This document shows positions 34,418 through 43,852 of a stretch of DNA of 64,000 nucleotides, piece by piece. The stretch is from Secundilactobacillus pentosiphilus (GTDB lineage: Bacteria; Bacillota; Bacilli; Lactobacillales; Lactobacillaceae), in assembly GCF_002217985.1 (NCBI RefSeq), contig NZ_BCMI01000001.1:176455-240454 (forward strand). Direction: 5' to 3'. Each line of letters begins with the position of its first letter. Positions within the stretch are counted from its first letter, which is position 1. A program made the translations under genes and the position numbers. Below the pieces are notes generated by a model. That model searched no databases, was not told the DNA's origin, and saw only the letters and a list, made by a program, of their open reading frames with translations.

Positions 34418-35641
34418 ATGAGTATTGTGGTTTCTGCTCTAAAAGAAGAACAACCCCATGAAAAACGGGTTGCCATTGATCCAGACGTCACGAAACGGCT
34501 GATTAAAGCCGGCATGAAAGTGCTGATCGAGAAGGGTGCTGGCGTTGCTTCTTACTACAACGACGACAGTTATCAACAAGCCGGCGCGGAAGTGGTGGAT
34601 CGTAAAACGGCACTGTCTCAAGCTAATATAGTTGCAGTCATTAACTTGCCCAGCGATGAGACACTGAACGCATTGAAGCCCGGTCAAGTGATTTTAGGGT
34701 TACTGAGTTCACTGATCAAGCCAGAAAAGATGCAGCAGTTGGCGGATAAGAAAGTCACTGCGTTATCGTTTGAGCTGCTGCCAAGAACGATCAGTCGGGC
34801 CCAAACAATGGATGTGCTGAGTTCTCAATCCAGTGTGGCCGGGTATAAAGCTGCCTTGGTCGCCAGTGATGCCTATTCTAAGTATTTCCCAATGATGATC
34901 ACTGCCGCTGGTACCGTTAAGCCAGCTAAAGTGTTAGTGCTTGGGACCGGGGTTGCCGGTTTGCAAGCTATTGGGACTGCCAAGCGTCTCGGTGCCATTA
35001 TTTCCGGTTACGATGTTCGGCCAGCTTCTAAGGGTGAAGTTGAATCCCTGGGTGCCAACTTCTTGACCAGTTCGGTTTCCAACGGTGCTGGTTCTGGTGG
35101 TTATGCTCGGGCATTGACGCCTGAAGAAACGGCCGCTCAGCAAAAAGAACTGGCAGGCTTCATCGCTGATAACGATGTGATTATCACCACTGCCCAAGTT
35201 CCAGGTCATAAGCCGCCTTTGATGGTTACTCAAGAAAGCGTTGATAACGCTAAGCCTGGGACTGTCTTTGTTGACTTAGCCGCTAGTGACCTTGGCGGCA
35301 ACATTGCCGGCAGTAAGCCGGATGAAACGGTCACAACGCCCAATCAAGCCACCATTATCGGCGGTAATAATTTTGCGAGTGAGCTTTCTAACTCAGCTTC
35401 ACAGCTATTTGCCAAAAACGTTCAGTCCGTCATCAATGCCATGGTTGACAAAGATGGTAATCTAGCCATTGATCCTAAAGATGATGTCTTTAGTGGACTG
35501 ACAGCTACGACGAATGGTGAAATTATTAATGCACGTTTACGTGATGCCCTAAAGCTTGATCCATTGCCAAAGGATGAACCGGCAAAGGACGAAAGCGACG
35601 AAAAAGCTGATCAATCAGCTAAGTCGAAGGGAGCTGAGTAG
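34418..35641 (+). CDS. pntAA: NAD(P) transhydrogenase subunit alpha part 1 (PntAA)
   Basis: About 407 residues holding the NAD(H)-binding domain (dI) of the proton-translocating transhydrogenase. It shows VVSALKEEQPHEKRVAIDPD at the start, QSSVAGYKAAL, the nucleotide loop VLGTGVAGLQAIGTAKRLGA, and DVRP. The last 30 residues are acidic and Lys-rich, a linker. The ATG at 34418 follows GTGGAGG. The membrane part is made by a separate downstream gene, so the alpha subunit is split in two as in many bacteria. Confidence 0.95.
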   Translation: MSIVVSALKEEQPHEKRVAIDPDVTKRLIKAGMKVLIEKGAGVASYYNDDSYQQAGAEVVDRKTALSQANIVAVINLPSDETLNALKPGQVILGLLSSLIKPEKMQQLADKKVTALSFELLPRTISRAQTMDVLSSQSSVAGYKAALVASDAYSKYFPMMITAAGTVKPAKVLVLGTGVAGLQAIGTAKRLGAIISGYDVRPASKGEVESLGANFLTSSVSNGAGSGGYARALTPEETAAQQKELAGFIADNDVIITTAQVPGHKPPLMVTQESVDNAKPGTVFVDLAASDLGGNIAGSKPDETVTTPNQATIIGGNNFASELSNSASQLFAKNVQSVINAMVDKDGNLAIDPKDDVFSGLTATTNGEIINARLRDALKLDPLPKDEPAKDESDEKADQSAKSKGAE

Positions 35642-35642
35642 A

Positions 35643-35954
35643 ATGAGTCAGGAATTATATACGAATCTTGCTATTTTTGTATTAAGTTTATTAGTTGGTT
35701 TTGAAGTTATTAGTAAAATTCCCGCAACCTTGCATACACCAATGATGTCTGGTGCCAACGCTATTCACGGTGTGGTTGTTGTTGGTGCGATTTTGGTTGC
35801 TTTGGAAGCAAATACGGTAACCTTTTACGTCATCGCCTTTATTGCAGCCTTTCTTGGCGCTATCAACGTTTCCGGTGGTTACGTGGTCACTGACCGGATG
35901 CTTGAAATGTTCTCGAAGCCTAAGGACAAGGGTAACAAAGGAGGCGACAAGTAA
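35643..35954 (+). CDS. pntAB: NAD(P) transhydrogenase subunit alpha part 2 (PntAB)
   Basis: A 103-residue membrane piece of the alpha subunit with three to four helices. It contains LTVFVLS-like FVLSLLVGFEVISKIP, LHTPMMSGANAIHGVVVVGA (the conserved dII segment) and GAINVSGGYVVTDRMLEMF. Such short proteins are common as a separate second alpha chain. The ATG lies 1 base after the stop of pntAA, and its stop overlaps the pntB start (TAATG). This tight spacing marks a translationally coupled operon. Confidence 0.95.
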   Translation: MSQELYTNLAIFVLSLLVGFEVISKIPATLHTPMMSGANAIHGVVVVGAILVALEANTVTFYVIAFIAAFLGAINVSGGYVVTDRMLEMFSKPKDKGNKGGDK

Positions 35955-37372
35955 TGTCAGGATTAATGACGCTTGTTTCTCTGTGTTATTTAATTAGTGC
36001 GATCTGCTACGTTATCGGGTTGCACATGATGCGGACACCAAAAACTGCCCGTAATGGTAACCGGTTATCATTTGTCGGTATGATCATTGCCGTTGTCATG
36101 ACTTTCTTGATCGTTTTGAAAAAGAATGATACGACAATGTCAGCATGGCTCGTCTTGCTGGTTGCCCTGATCCTTGGGGTCGGCTACGGTGTTTACAGAG
36201 CCCGGACCGTTAAAATGACTGATATGCCGCAACTGGTTAGTCTATTTAACGCCGTTGGTGGCGGTGCCGCTGCCGCAATCGGGACCTTTGATTATTTGAG
36301 CAAGCAAAACGGTGTTTCTTTACCGGTTGCCTTCTCACTGCCCGTTATTTTGGACTTGATCATTGGTAGTGTGACCTTCTCAGGTTCACTGATTGCGACT
36401 GGTAAATTAGCCGGTAAAGTTTCTGGTAAGCCGATTACTTTCCCAGGGGCTAAACTGTTAAACGGTATCGTTGTCATTATTATCTTAGCTGCAATCGTCT
36501 TGACGGTTGGTTTTCCAACAAACGTTTGGACCCTTGTGACCGCTATCGTTGCCAGCTTGATCTTTGGTATTTTAATGACCATCCCTATTGGCGGTGCCGA
36601 TATGCCCGTTGTGGTTTCACTGTTAAACGCCTTTACTGGTTTAGCGGTTGCTATGGCCGGTTTCGTTATCGATAACCAAGTCTTGATCATTGCCGGTGCC
36701 TTGGTTGGTGCTGCTGGTACCATTTTGACCTTGCAAATGGCTGCTGCTATGAACCGTTCTGTGGCTAACATCATTGCCGGTGGTTTCGGTACTGGTGATA
36801 GCGGCGGTGCTAGTGCTGCTGACGATGTTCCCGTTAACGTTAAGGAAACTTCTGCTGACGATATTGGGGTTCAACTGGCCTACGCTAAGAACGTCATGAT
36901 CGTTCCTGGGTATGGTCTTGCTGCTGCCCAAGCACAACACGAAGTGGCCGAATTAGCGAAGTTGCTGACTGACAATGGGATCAACGTTAACTATGCTATT
37001 CACCCAGTTGCCGGACGGATGCCTGGTCATATGAACGTGCTGTTGGCTGAAGTCAACGTACCATATGATCAAATGAAACAGCTTGAAGACGCTAACTCCA
37101 TGTTCGAAAACACGGATGTTTCCTTAGTTATCGGTGCTAACGATGTTACCAACCCAGCTGCCCGTGAGCCAAATACGGCTATCTCAGGGATGCCTATCCT
37201 GGACGTTGATAAATCGAAGTCGATCGTTGTTATTAAGCGTTCTATGAGTACAGGTTATGCTGGTATTCAAAACGCCTTATTCTCCAACGATAAGACCAGC
37301 ATGTTCTTCTCAGATGCTAAGAAGGGTCTGCAAGAAATCATTGCTTCTACCAAGGAATATTTGGATCAATAA
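35954..37372 (+). CDS. pntB: NAD(P) transhydrogenase subunit beta (PntB)
   Basis: A 472-residue subunit with nine hydrophobic helices (dII) followed by the NADP(H)-binding domain dIII. The dIII region has VPGYGLAAAQAQH, HPVAGRMPGHMNVLLAEVNV, VIGANDVTNPAA, and the late KRSMSTGYAGIQNALF. With the two alpha chains it uses the proton gradient to reduce NADP with NADH. Placed just after an alcohol/aldehyde dehydrogenase operon, it could use the NADH those enzymes form. Confidence 0.96.
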   Translation: MSGLMTLVSLCYLISAICYVIGLHMMRTPKTARNGNRLSFVGMIIAVVMTFLIVLKKNDTTMSAWLVLLVALILGVGYGVYRARTVKMTDMPQLVSLFNAVGGGAAAAIGTFDYLSKQNGVSLPVAFSLPVILDLIIGSVTFSGSLIATGKLAGKVSGKPITFPGAKLLNGIVVIIILAAIVLTVGFPTNVWTLVTAIVASLIFGILMTIPIGGADMPVVVSLLNAFTGLAVAMAGFVIDNQVLIIAGALVGAAGTILTLQMAAAMNRSVANIIAGGFGTGDSGGASAADDVPVNVKETSADDIGVQLAYAKNVMIVPGYGLAAAQAQHEVAELAKLLTDNGINVNYAIHPVAGRMPGHMNVLLAEVNVPYDQMKQLEDANSMFENTDVSLVIGANDVTNPAAREPNTAISGMPILDVDKSKSIVVIKRSMSTGYAGIQNALFSNDKTSMFFSDAKKGLQEIIASTKEYLDQ

Positions 37373-37400
37373 AGTGTTAGGTTTCAGTTTCAACTGAAAG

Positions 37401-37446
37401 CAGTCTGATTGCCACCTAGTATTGGTGTGCGGTCAGACTGTTTTTT
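37401..37446 (+). terminator. Terminator after pnt operon
   Basis: CAGTCTGA (37401-37408) pairs with TCAGACTG (37433-37440), followed by TTTTTT. Confidence 0.8.
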
Positions 37447-37543
37447 GATCAGTAATCAAAAGCAGTCAGACGACAAAATAACGTGAATCAGTCATACAAA
37501 AGTGTATAATAACGGTAAAATACGCCGAAAGGAATGAACAGCG

Positions 37544-38497
37544 ATGAACGGGCAAAGTAGGGTGGAACGACACGCGAGTTCCCCTAAAAAATATTTTCCG
37601 TTAATAATGATTCTGGTTGCCGTCATTGCCATTTTTCTTGGCGTTGGCTTTTTGAAAGCACCCGTGCATGCTGATCCGCCCAAGGCTAAGGTCAGCAGCC
37701 AGCAAACAGCGGTGAAGCAACAGCTGCAGAAGTACGTTGATTCAGTGAGTAAGGATGGCAGCGTCAGCGTTTCGTTTTATAATCTCGGTGCCAAGTCGAC
37801 AACTTCAGCTGGTTCAAGCAATACAGCTGATTTTTACAAGGCTGGCCGGCTAGCAGTGTCTAGCCGTAACGCGCACAAGGCCTATACGTCGGCTAGTACT
37901 TATAAGCTGTTTATCGTGGCTGACATTTTAGCACGGATCGATGCCGGCACTATGGATAAAAGTGTTTTGAGTTCGTCCGGCTTTCGGGAAATGATCTTGC
38001 ATAGCGAAAATGATTTTGCCGAGAGCTATTTGGATACCACTGGTTTAGTAACCCTGAATAATTTTGTTAAGCAACAGGGGTGGTACCCGCAGCCGTTTAT
38101 TGCTTACCAGTCTGCGCGCACAACTTCCGCGACGCTGGTTTCCGTTATGCGCAAGCTTGATCAGGGACGCTACCCATTTGATAACGCCGCTAATCGCCGC
38201 CAGGTGCTTTCTTTGATGAATCACCAGGTGTACCGGACAGGTATTCCGGCTGGAGCGGCTCAAGCGGCTGCGGGGTCGACCACGGCAGATAAAGTTGGCT
38301 GGATCAATTCTGACAATAACGATGCGGGAATTGTGACGCTGCCCAACGGCGAACGGTATGCCATTGCCATTATGACGCACGGCCATGGGCAGTCCGGCTT
38401 TAGCGGTTTTTCCAAGATTGCGAGGATCACTAAAAATGTGCAAACCATTGTTTATGGCCAGGCAACCACCAACAAGGTTAAGCAACTGTATCAATGA
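37544..38497 (+). CDS. Secreted serine hydrolase, class A beta-lactamase-like
   Basis: A 317-residue protein with an N-terminal signal anchor (YFPLIMILVAVIAIFLGVGF, about residues 17-36) and then a penicillin-binding/beta-lactamase fold. The active-site Ser is in SXXK form (STYK, about residue 118), SEN takes the place of SDN, and the third box reads KVGW rather than KTG. The changed third box and the lack of a clear Glu in an omega loop suggest a peptidase or esterase rather than true lactamase. GAAAGGAATG precedes the ATG. Confidence 0.75.
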   Translation: MNGQSRVERHASSPKKYFPLIMILVAVIAIFLGVGFLKAPVHADPPKAKVSSQQTAVKQQLQKYVDSVSKDGSVSVSFYNLGAKSTTSAGSSNTADFYKAGRLAVSSRNAHKAYTSASTYKLFIVADILARIDAGTMDKSVLSSSGFREMILHSENDFAESYLDTTGLVTLNNFVKQQGWYPQPFIAYQSARTTSATLVSVMRKLDQGRYPFDNAANRRQVLSLMNHQVYRTGIPAGAAQAAAGSTTADKVGWINSDNNDAGIVTLPNGERYAIAIMTHGHGQSGFSGFSKIARITKNVQTIVYGQATTNKVKQLYQ

Positions 38498-38535
38498 TAA
38501 AAAGAGCTGTAATACAACGCAGTCGATTCCCGAAT

Positions 38536-38594
38536 ATAACACCGAAAGGGATCATTCCGATAGTTCTTGTCGGGATGACCCCTTTTGGTGTTAT
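38536..38594. terminator. Long imperfect inverted repeat / terminator
   Basis: ATAACACC and GGTGTTAT form the base of a near-complete 25-bp stem with AAAGGGATCATTCCGA facing TCGGGATGACCCCTTT. It lies 40 bases after the serine hydrolase gene, ends in a weak T-run and probably stops transcription. Confidence 0.7.
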
Positions 38595-38734
38595 TGGGCC
38601 GTAATCTAAGTTGAAGCACAGCGTGTTCTGGCAGCATGAAGTATACTGCTTGGCTTTAATGGGGATCAACACGATTCGTTAAGATACGGCTGCGGGTGGT
38701 ATTGTAGTAGTAATTCGTTTACTTGGAGGCAGTT

Positions 38735-39532
38735 ATGTATAAATTAAAGGTTGCCGGTGATCAACGCTGGAAACTAGTTGCTATCGTGGGGAGTTTAGTT
38801 ATTTTCTTCGGGGTTTCCAATTCATTGCGGCAATCCGTGACCATGACCGATCACGGTATTGTAACACTGACTTACGCGGCTTCACGGCTGATTCTGGCGC
38901 TGGTATTAGGCCTTGCGATGGCTTATTTTTTCAAAAAGGTCAGGATCACTTCACCCGGGTCGATCGGTTATCAACGGCCCATTAGGACGTGGTTAGCCTT
39001 GATCCTGTTCTTTTTCATTAGCCTGTTACTGGTGAAACTGGGGGTTATTTTTTCGATGGGGTTTCAACCAGCGCAGCTTTTTAATATTGCCCTGATTGCA
39101 CTTTCGGCAGGGATTTTTGAAGAGACACTGTGTCGCGGGCTGCTATTTTCCTTTTTCCTTGGCATTTTTCAATCTAAAAACCAGTCGCTATTGTGGACGG
39201 CCGTATCCAGCAGCTTGGTATTCGGCCTCCTTCACTTGTCACACTTGTTTAATGGTCAAAGTGTTCAGACAACCATGCAGCAGGTGTTCTATGCTTTCGT
39301 GATTGGCATGGCGTTTTCAGCGATCCGTATTTCGACTAACGGTATTTGGGTAGGCTTAGTGATTCATTCGCTGATTGATTTTGATCCAACCATTACCGCT
39401 CAGATGCAGGGCAACGGCAACTGGGCCGCCGCCGTGATTGTTTTTACACCGCTGCTGCTCATTTCTTTGGTGTATTTAGTGAAGGCCAATACGTTGATCG
39501 ACCATCGGCCCGTACTGAAGTTGGGTCAATAA
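38735..39532 (+). CDS. CPBP-family intramembrane metalloprotease
   Basis: About 265 residues, seven to eight hydrophobic helices and the CPBP (Abi/CAAX) motifs: EEXXXR as FEETLCRG, then GLLHLSHLF and VIHSLIDF, each with a metal-binding His. Lactic acid bacterial members are linked with bacteriocin self-immunity or envelope protein processing; no bacteriocin gene is adjacent. The ATG at 38735 has GGAGG at 5 bases. Confidence 0.85.
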   Translation: MYKLKVAGDQRWKLVAIVGSLVIFFGVSNSLRQSVTMTDHGIVTLTYAASRLILALVLGLAMAYFFKKVRITSPGSIGYQRPIRTWLALILFFFISLLLVKLGVIFSMGFQPAQLFNIALIALSAGIFEETLCRGLLFSFFLGIFQSKNQSLLWTAVSSSLVFGLLHLSHLFNGQSVQTTMQQVFYAFVIGMAFSAIRISTNGIWVGLVIHSLIDFDPTITAQMQGNGNWAAAVIVFTPLLLISLVYLVKANTLIDHRPVLKLGQ

Positions 39533-39594
39533 ACCACCGGCTGATCAGTGAAAGTCGTATAATGGAGGTATTCTAACTATTAATGGAGGCCAAC

Positions 39595-42129
39595 ATGACA
39601 GAAACAAACCATTTTTATGAGACCTTTCAACCTAGTCACTATGACTTATATCTTGATATTAACCGGGAAACCAAGCTGATTTCCGGTAAAACCACGATTA
39701 CGGGGAACGCCTCGCAATCTGCTATTTCACTGCATCAAAAATTTTTAAAGGTCACCGCTGTTGAAGCAGACGGCCAAGCAGTTGATTTTAAACTTGATCA
39801 GCCAGCTGAAGCCATCCGCATCAACTTGAAGCAGGCCGGCGAGACCACGCTGACGGTCACTTATACGGCGCCGTTGACCGATTCCATGATGGGAATTTAC
39901 CCGTCGTACTACGAAGTGAACGGCGAAAAGAAACAGATTATTGGCACCCAATTTGAGACGACCTTTGCGCGGCAAGCGTTTCCTAGCATTGACGAGCCCG
40001 AAGCAAAAGCGACCTTTGATTTAGCCATTAAGTTTGACGAGCATCCTGGCGAAACGGTTATCAGCAACATGCCGGAAGTCCGTACGCAAGACGGTGTCCA
40101 CTACTTCGATACCACCATGAAGATGTCCACGTACCTGATCGCCTTTGCGTTTGGTGAGCTGCAGACAAAGCAGACGAAGACCAAGAGCGGGGTTACGGTT
40201 GGCGTGTTCGCTACTAAAGCGCATCAGGCTAACGAGCTGGACTTTGCCTTGGATATTGCGAAACGGTCGATTGAATTTTACGAAGGCTTTTACCAGACAC
40301 CATACCCGCTGCCGCATTCATGGCAGTTGGCGCTGCCTGATTTCTCCGCCGGTGCCATGGAAAACTGGGGCCTGGTCACTTATCGGGAAGCCTACTTACT
40401 CTTAGACCCAGACAATACCTCATTGGAAATGAAACAGTTAGTTGCAACCGTCATTGCCCATGAACTGGCTCACCAGTGGTTCGGGGATCTGGTCACCATG
40501 AAGTGGTGGGACGATCTGTGGCTCAACGAAAGTTTTGCTAACATGATGGAATACGTGGCGGTTGACGCCCTTGAACCTGACTGGCACATCTGGGAAACTT
40601 TCCAGAACAGTGAAGCACCCATGGCCTTGAACCGGGATGCTACCGACGGCGTTCAATCCGTTCACGTGTCGGTGGAAGACCCAGCGGAAATTGACGCGCT
40701 GTTTGACAGCGCCATCGTTTACGCTAAGGGTGCCCGGATGCTGGTGATGGTACGTTCACTCATTGGTGATGATGTTTTACGCAAGGGCTTGAGAAAGTAC
40801 TTTGAAGCACATCAGTACGGTAATGCTACGGGGGCTGACTTGTGGTCAGCACTGGGTGAAGCCTCTGGTCTAGATGTTGGCGCCATTATGAACTCCTGGC
40901 TGGAACAGCCTGGCTATCCGGTAGTCGACGTACAGGTGATCGATGGTGAACTGACCTTGAAACAGCACCAATTCTTTATCGGTGATGGCAAGGATGCCAG
41001 CCGTCTGTGGCAGGTCCCGCTGAACAGCAATGATCCACAAGCACCAGTGATTTTTAAGGATGTTGAATTATCATTAGGCAGATACGACGATGTCCGCAAA
41101 CGACTCAATGAACCGTTCCGCGTGAACGTTGGCAATAACTCACACTTTATCGTCCACTATGATGAAACCTTGCTGAACGATATTTTGGCCCACTTGGATC
41201 AGTTCGACGCCATTACTCAGCTGCAGTTGATGCAGGATCTGCGTCTGTTAGCCGAAGGGCAGCAGATTTCCTACGCCAGCATCGTACCATTGCTGAAACG
41301 GTTTGCTGACAGCAAAGCTGCCGTGGTCATCACCGCGCTGTACAGTTTGGCCAACAACTTGAAGAAGTTTGTTCTGCCAGATTCAACCGCCGAAAAGCAG
41401 TTGCAGCAGCTGTTTGATCAGTTAAGTTCGGCACAGGTCAAGCGGCTTAGCTGGCAGCCGGTAGCTGGTGAATCCAACGATGATCAGCTGGCGCGGCCAA
41501 CCATTTTGAGCGCGGCTTTATACGCCCAGAACAGTGATGCCATTGCGGATGCCCACCAGATTTTTACGGCTAACCAATCACGGCTGTCGACCTTATCCGC
41601 AGATGTTCGCGGCCTGGTACTGACCAATGAAGTCAAGCACTACGGTAGCAAGCAGCTTTTTGATCAGCTGTTAGCCGACTATCGTCAAACGGCAGACGCC
41701 AGTTACAAGAGCAGTATTCGCGCTGCTTTGACCAGTACGCCGGATGCCGGCTTGATTGATAAAATCATTGCCCAGTTTGAGAACGCGGATGTCATCAAGC
41801 CGCAAGATCTTCGTGGCTGGTTCCGTGGCGTGCTAGTTAATGCTCACGGTGAACAGGCTGCCTGGGACTGGATCCGCAACGACTGGCAGTGGCTGGAAGA
41901 CACGGTTGGCGGCGACATGGAATTTGCCACGTACATCACGGTCATTACCGGTGTCTTCAAGACTGCTGACCGTCTGTCAGAATTCAAAGCCTTCTTTGAA
42001 CCGAAAATTAACACGCCAGGTTTGACCCGTGAAATCACCATGGATATTAAGGTGATCGAAAGTCGGGTAGCGTTGATCGAAGCTGAAAAAACGGCTGTGA
42101 ATCAAGCAGTTGCCAACGAAGTTAAGTAA
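39595..42129 (+). CDS. pepN: Aminopeptidase N (PepN)
   Basis: An 844-residue M1 zinc aminopeptidase that trims N-terminal residues from peptides in the cytoplasm. It shows the exopeptidase motif GAMENWGL, the zinc site HELAHQWFGDLVTM with the second Glu in LWLNESFANM, and the PepN-type C-terminal helical domain. The ATG at 39595 follows GGAGGCCAAC. Length and motifs are standard for lactobacilli. Single-gene unit. Confidence 0.96.
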   Translation: MTETNHFYETFQPSHYDLYLDINRETKLISGKTTITGNASQSAISLHQKFLKVTAVEADGQAVDFKLDQPAEAIRINLKQAGETTLTVTYTAPLTDSMMGIYPSYYEVNGEKKQIIGTQFETTFARQAFPSIDEPEAKATFDLAIKFDEHPGETVISNMPEVRTQDGVHYFDTTMKMSTYLIAFAFGELQTKQTKTKSGVTVGVFATKAHQANELDFALDIAKRSIEFYEGFYQTPYPLPHSWQLALPDFSAGAMENWGLVTYREAYLLLDPDNTSLEMKQLVATVIAHELAHQWFGDLVTMKWWDDLWLNESFANMMEYVAVDALEPDWHIWETFQNSEAPMALNRDATDGVQSVHVSVEDPAEIDALFDSAIVYAKGARMLVMVRSLIGDDVLRKGLRKYFEAHQYGNATGADLWSALGEASGLDVGAIMNSWLEQPGYPVVDVQVIDGELTLKQHQFFIGDGKDASRLWQVPLNSNDPQAPVIFKDVELSLGRYDDVRKRLNEPFRVNVGNNSHFIVHYDETLLNDILAHLDQFDAITQLQLMQDLRLLAEGQQISYASIVPLLKRFADSKAAVVITALYSLANNLKKFVLPDSTAEKQLQQLFDQLSSAQVKRLSWQPVAGESNDDQLARPTILSAALYAQNSDAIADAHQIFTANQSRLSTLSADVRGLVLTNEVKHYGSKQLFDQLLADYRQTADASYKSSIRAALTSTPDAGLIDKIIAQFENADVIKPQDLRGWFRGVLVNAHGEQAAWDWIRNDWQWLEDTVGGDMEFATYITVITGVFKTADRLSEFKAFFEPKINTPGLTREITMDIKVIESRVALIEAEKTAVNQAVANEVK

Positions 42130-42136
42130 ATAGATA

Positions 42137-42195
42137 ATACAAAGAGCCACTAGTGTGTTCAGTCGTTTGACTAATACACTAGTGGCTCTTTGTAT
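42137..42195. terminator. Bidirectional terminator after pepN
   Basis: ATACAAAGAGCCACTAGTGT pairs with its complement at 42176-42195, giving a 20-bp stem. Confidence 0.85.
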
Positions 42196-42268
42196 CAATT
42201 TGTATCGACTTAAATTTATCACTCGTTAAGTAAGCCGATTTAAGGTAATCTATTAATAGTAATTTGGC

Positions 42269-42583
42269 CTATTCCTCTGCACCAAAGCTGAGGTCAGCCA
42301 TGGAATCCTCTAGTTCTTCCACTAAATTATTTTGCTCGATCAACTGCTTCCAGGCTGCTGGGTTCTGTTCACCGCGCAGTTGCTGACTGATTTTACCGTG
42401 GATTTGTTCAATGAATTCGCTGTACAATTTGTCAGCTTGCCGTTGAATAATGGCACTGTTGTACCGCCGGGCGGGTGCGCGCTTTAAGTTTTCGTCGTTC
42501 AGGTAGGGCAGGGCCTTCTCCGTAAAAAGGGACTCGACTTGGCTATTAGCTGCTAGGTACGCTTGTAATTCCGTGGGATTCAA
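42269..42583 (-). CDS. Hypothetical protein
   Basis: A 104-residue soluble protein, helical, with no signal or membrane segment. It is Gln/Glu/Lys-rich (NSAIIQRQADKLYSEFIEQIHG) and ends with an acidic stretch. It starts at a TTG; an in-frame TAA is the codon immediately before, so no earlier start is possible. The ribosome site is weak. I do not recognise a family. It stands alone between pepN and a divergent lipoprotein gene. Confidence 0.55.
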   Translation of the reverse strand: MNPTELQAYLAANSQVESLFTEKALPYLNDENLKRAPARRYNSAIIQRQADKLYSEFIEQIHGKISQQLRGEQNPAAWKQLIEQNNLVEELEDSMADLSFGAEE

Positions 42584-42668
42584 TTAATTCACATCACTTT
42601 CCGAACGAATGTTCTTTTCTAATAGTATAGCCGAAACGTGACGATAGATAAACAGGAGAAATAAAACG

Positions 42669-43760
42669 ATGAAACGAATTCAGCTGCTGCTATGCGGCCT
42701 ATTCCTGATTGCAATGATTGCCGGGTGCACGCCCAGACGGGAAAGTGGCTCTACAGCTAACCAACAGACGGATGCATTAATACCGAAAACGAAATATGGT
42801 TATCAGCAGGAACGGGTCGATCAGCTGGCGAAGTTTGTTTCAACTAGTCTGATTAAACCAACAGGTGTTCTTAGTCAGAACCAAACCGGCGGTGATAGCG
42901 ACTTCCTCCTTTCTGAATCAGCAGGGCTGTGGCTGATTTACCTTGCTCAGTCTGGTAAAAATGCCCAGTTTCGGGCAGTATATCGTCAAACGGTTAAAAA
43001 TTTCGATTCGAATAGCTTGCTGATGTATCGGCTGCAATTAGCCCCTAAGCGGCGTTCTAAGGTAAATGCCACGCTGGACGATTTACGGGTGATTCGTGCT
43101 CTAAGCTTATACGCCGCCCAAAATCATGATGATCGGTATCAAGAAAAAGCAGCTCGACGGTTTGCTGATCTAAAACGAAAGGTTGGTCGGGCTGGTCAGT
43201 TGCGGGATTTCTATGATAGTCATTCTCATCAAGTCAGTTCATTGACCTCGCTGGCTTATTACGATTTGCTGACACTGAAGATATTCGAAACACAGCAAGC
43301 TTATAGTCGACAGCTACAGCTGGTGCAGCAGGGCTACCTTGGTTCACAGTTTCCACTATATGCTGCCAACTATGACTGGTCGCGCAAGCAGTATTCACGG
43401 CAACCGCTGAATACCTCGGAAGCGCTATTAACACTCTTGCATCTAGCGGAAGTGAAGCATTTACGCACTGAATCGTTGCAGTGGCTGAGCCACCGGGTGA
43501 CTAGCAGGACGTTATATAACCGGTATCAGGTCAGCGGTGCGGTGAGCAACCGGGAAGAATCGGCTGCCAACTACGCCATTGCCGCCCGTATTTTTGCTGT
43601 TACCAAGCATCCGCGTTTATATCAGCTGGCGATGAACCATGTTTGGCGGTTTCAGATTCAAGACCGACGTTCAAAGATTTGGGGCGGACTGGGCGATGCC
43701 AACCAATCAGTCAGTTATGCGTTTAACGATCTACAGGCTTTGATTGCCGCCGGCTACTAA
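42669..43760 (+). CDS. Glycoside hydrolase family 8-like lipoprotein
   Basis: A 363-residue protein with a lipoprotein signal (lipobox IAGC, Cys20). The mature part is an alpha-helical barrel. LLSESAGLWLIYLA (about residues 79-92) fits the catalytic acid Glu region of GH8 and TLDDLRVIRALSLYAA (about 138-153) the catalytic Asp. Lactobacillar GH8-like lipoproteins are thought to act on cell-surface beta-glucan-like polymers. The enzyme function is inferred from these two motifs. CAGGAG lies before the ATG. It has no operon partner. Confidence 0.75.
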   Translation: MKRIQLLLCGLFLIAMIAGCTPRRESGSTANQQTDALIPKTKYGYQQERVDQLAKFVSTSLIKPTGVLSQNQTGGDSDFLLSESAGLWLIYLAQSGKNAQFRAVYRQTVKNFDSNSLLMYRLQLAPKRRSKVNATLDDLRVIRALSLYAAQNHDDRYQEKAARRFADLKRKVGRAGQLRDFYDSHSHQVSSLTSLAYYDLLTLKIFETQQAYSRQLQLVQQGYLGSQFPLYAANYDWSRKQYSRQPLNTSEALLTLLHLAEVKHLRTESLQWLSHRVTSRTLYNRYQVSGAVSNREESAANYAIAARIFAVTKHPRLYQLAMNHVWRFQIQDRRSKIWGGLGDANQSVSYAFNDLQALIAAGY

Positions 43761-43852
43761 GGTCTGGACCACTATATTACAAGTCCTGGTGAGAAAATAT
43801 TTTGGCTCAAGAGCATGGTAGAATGAGGGTAACTTATACGTAGGAGGCAGCG

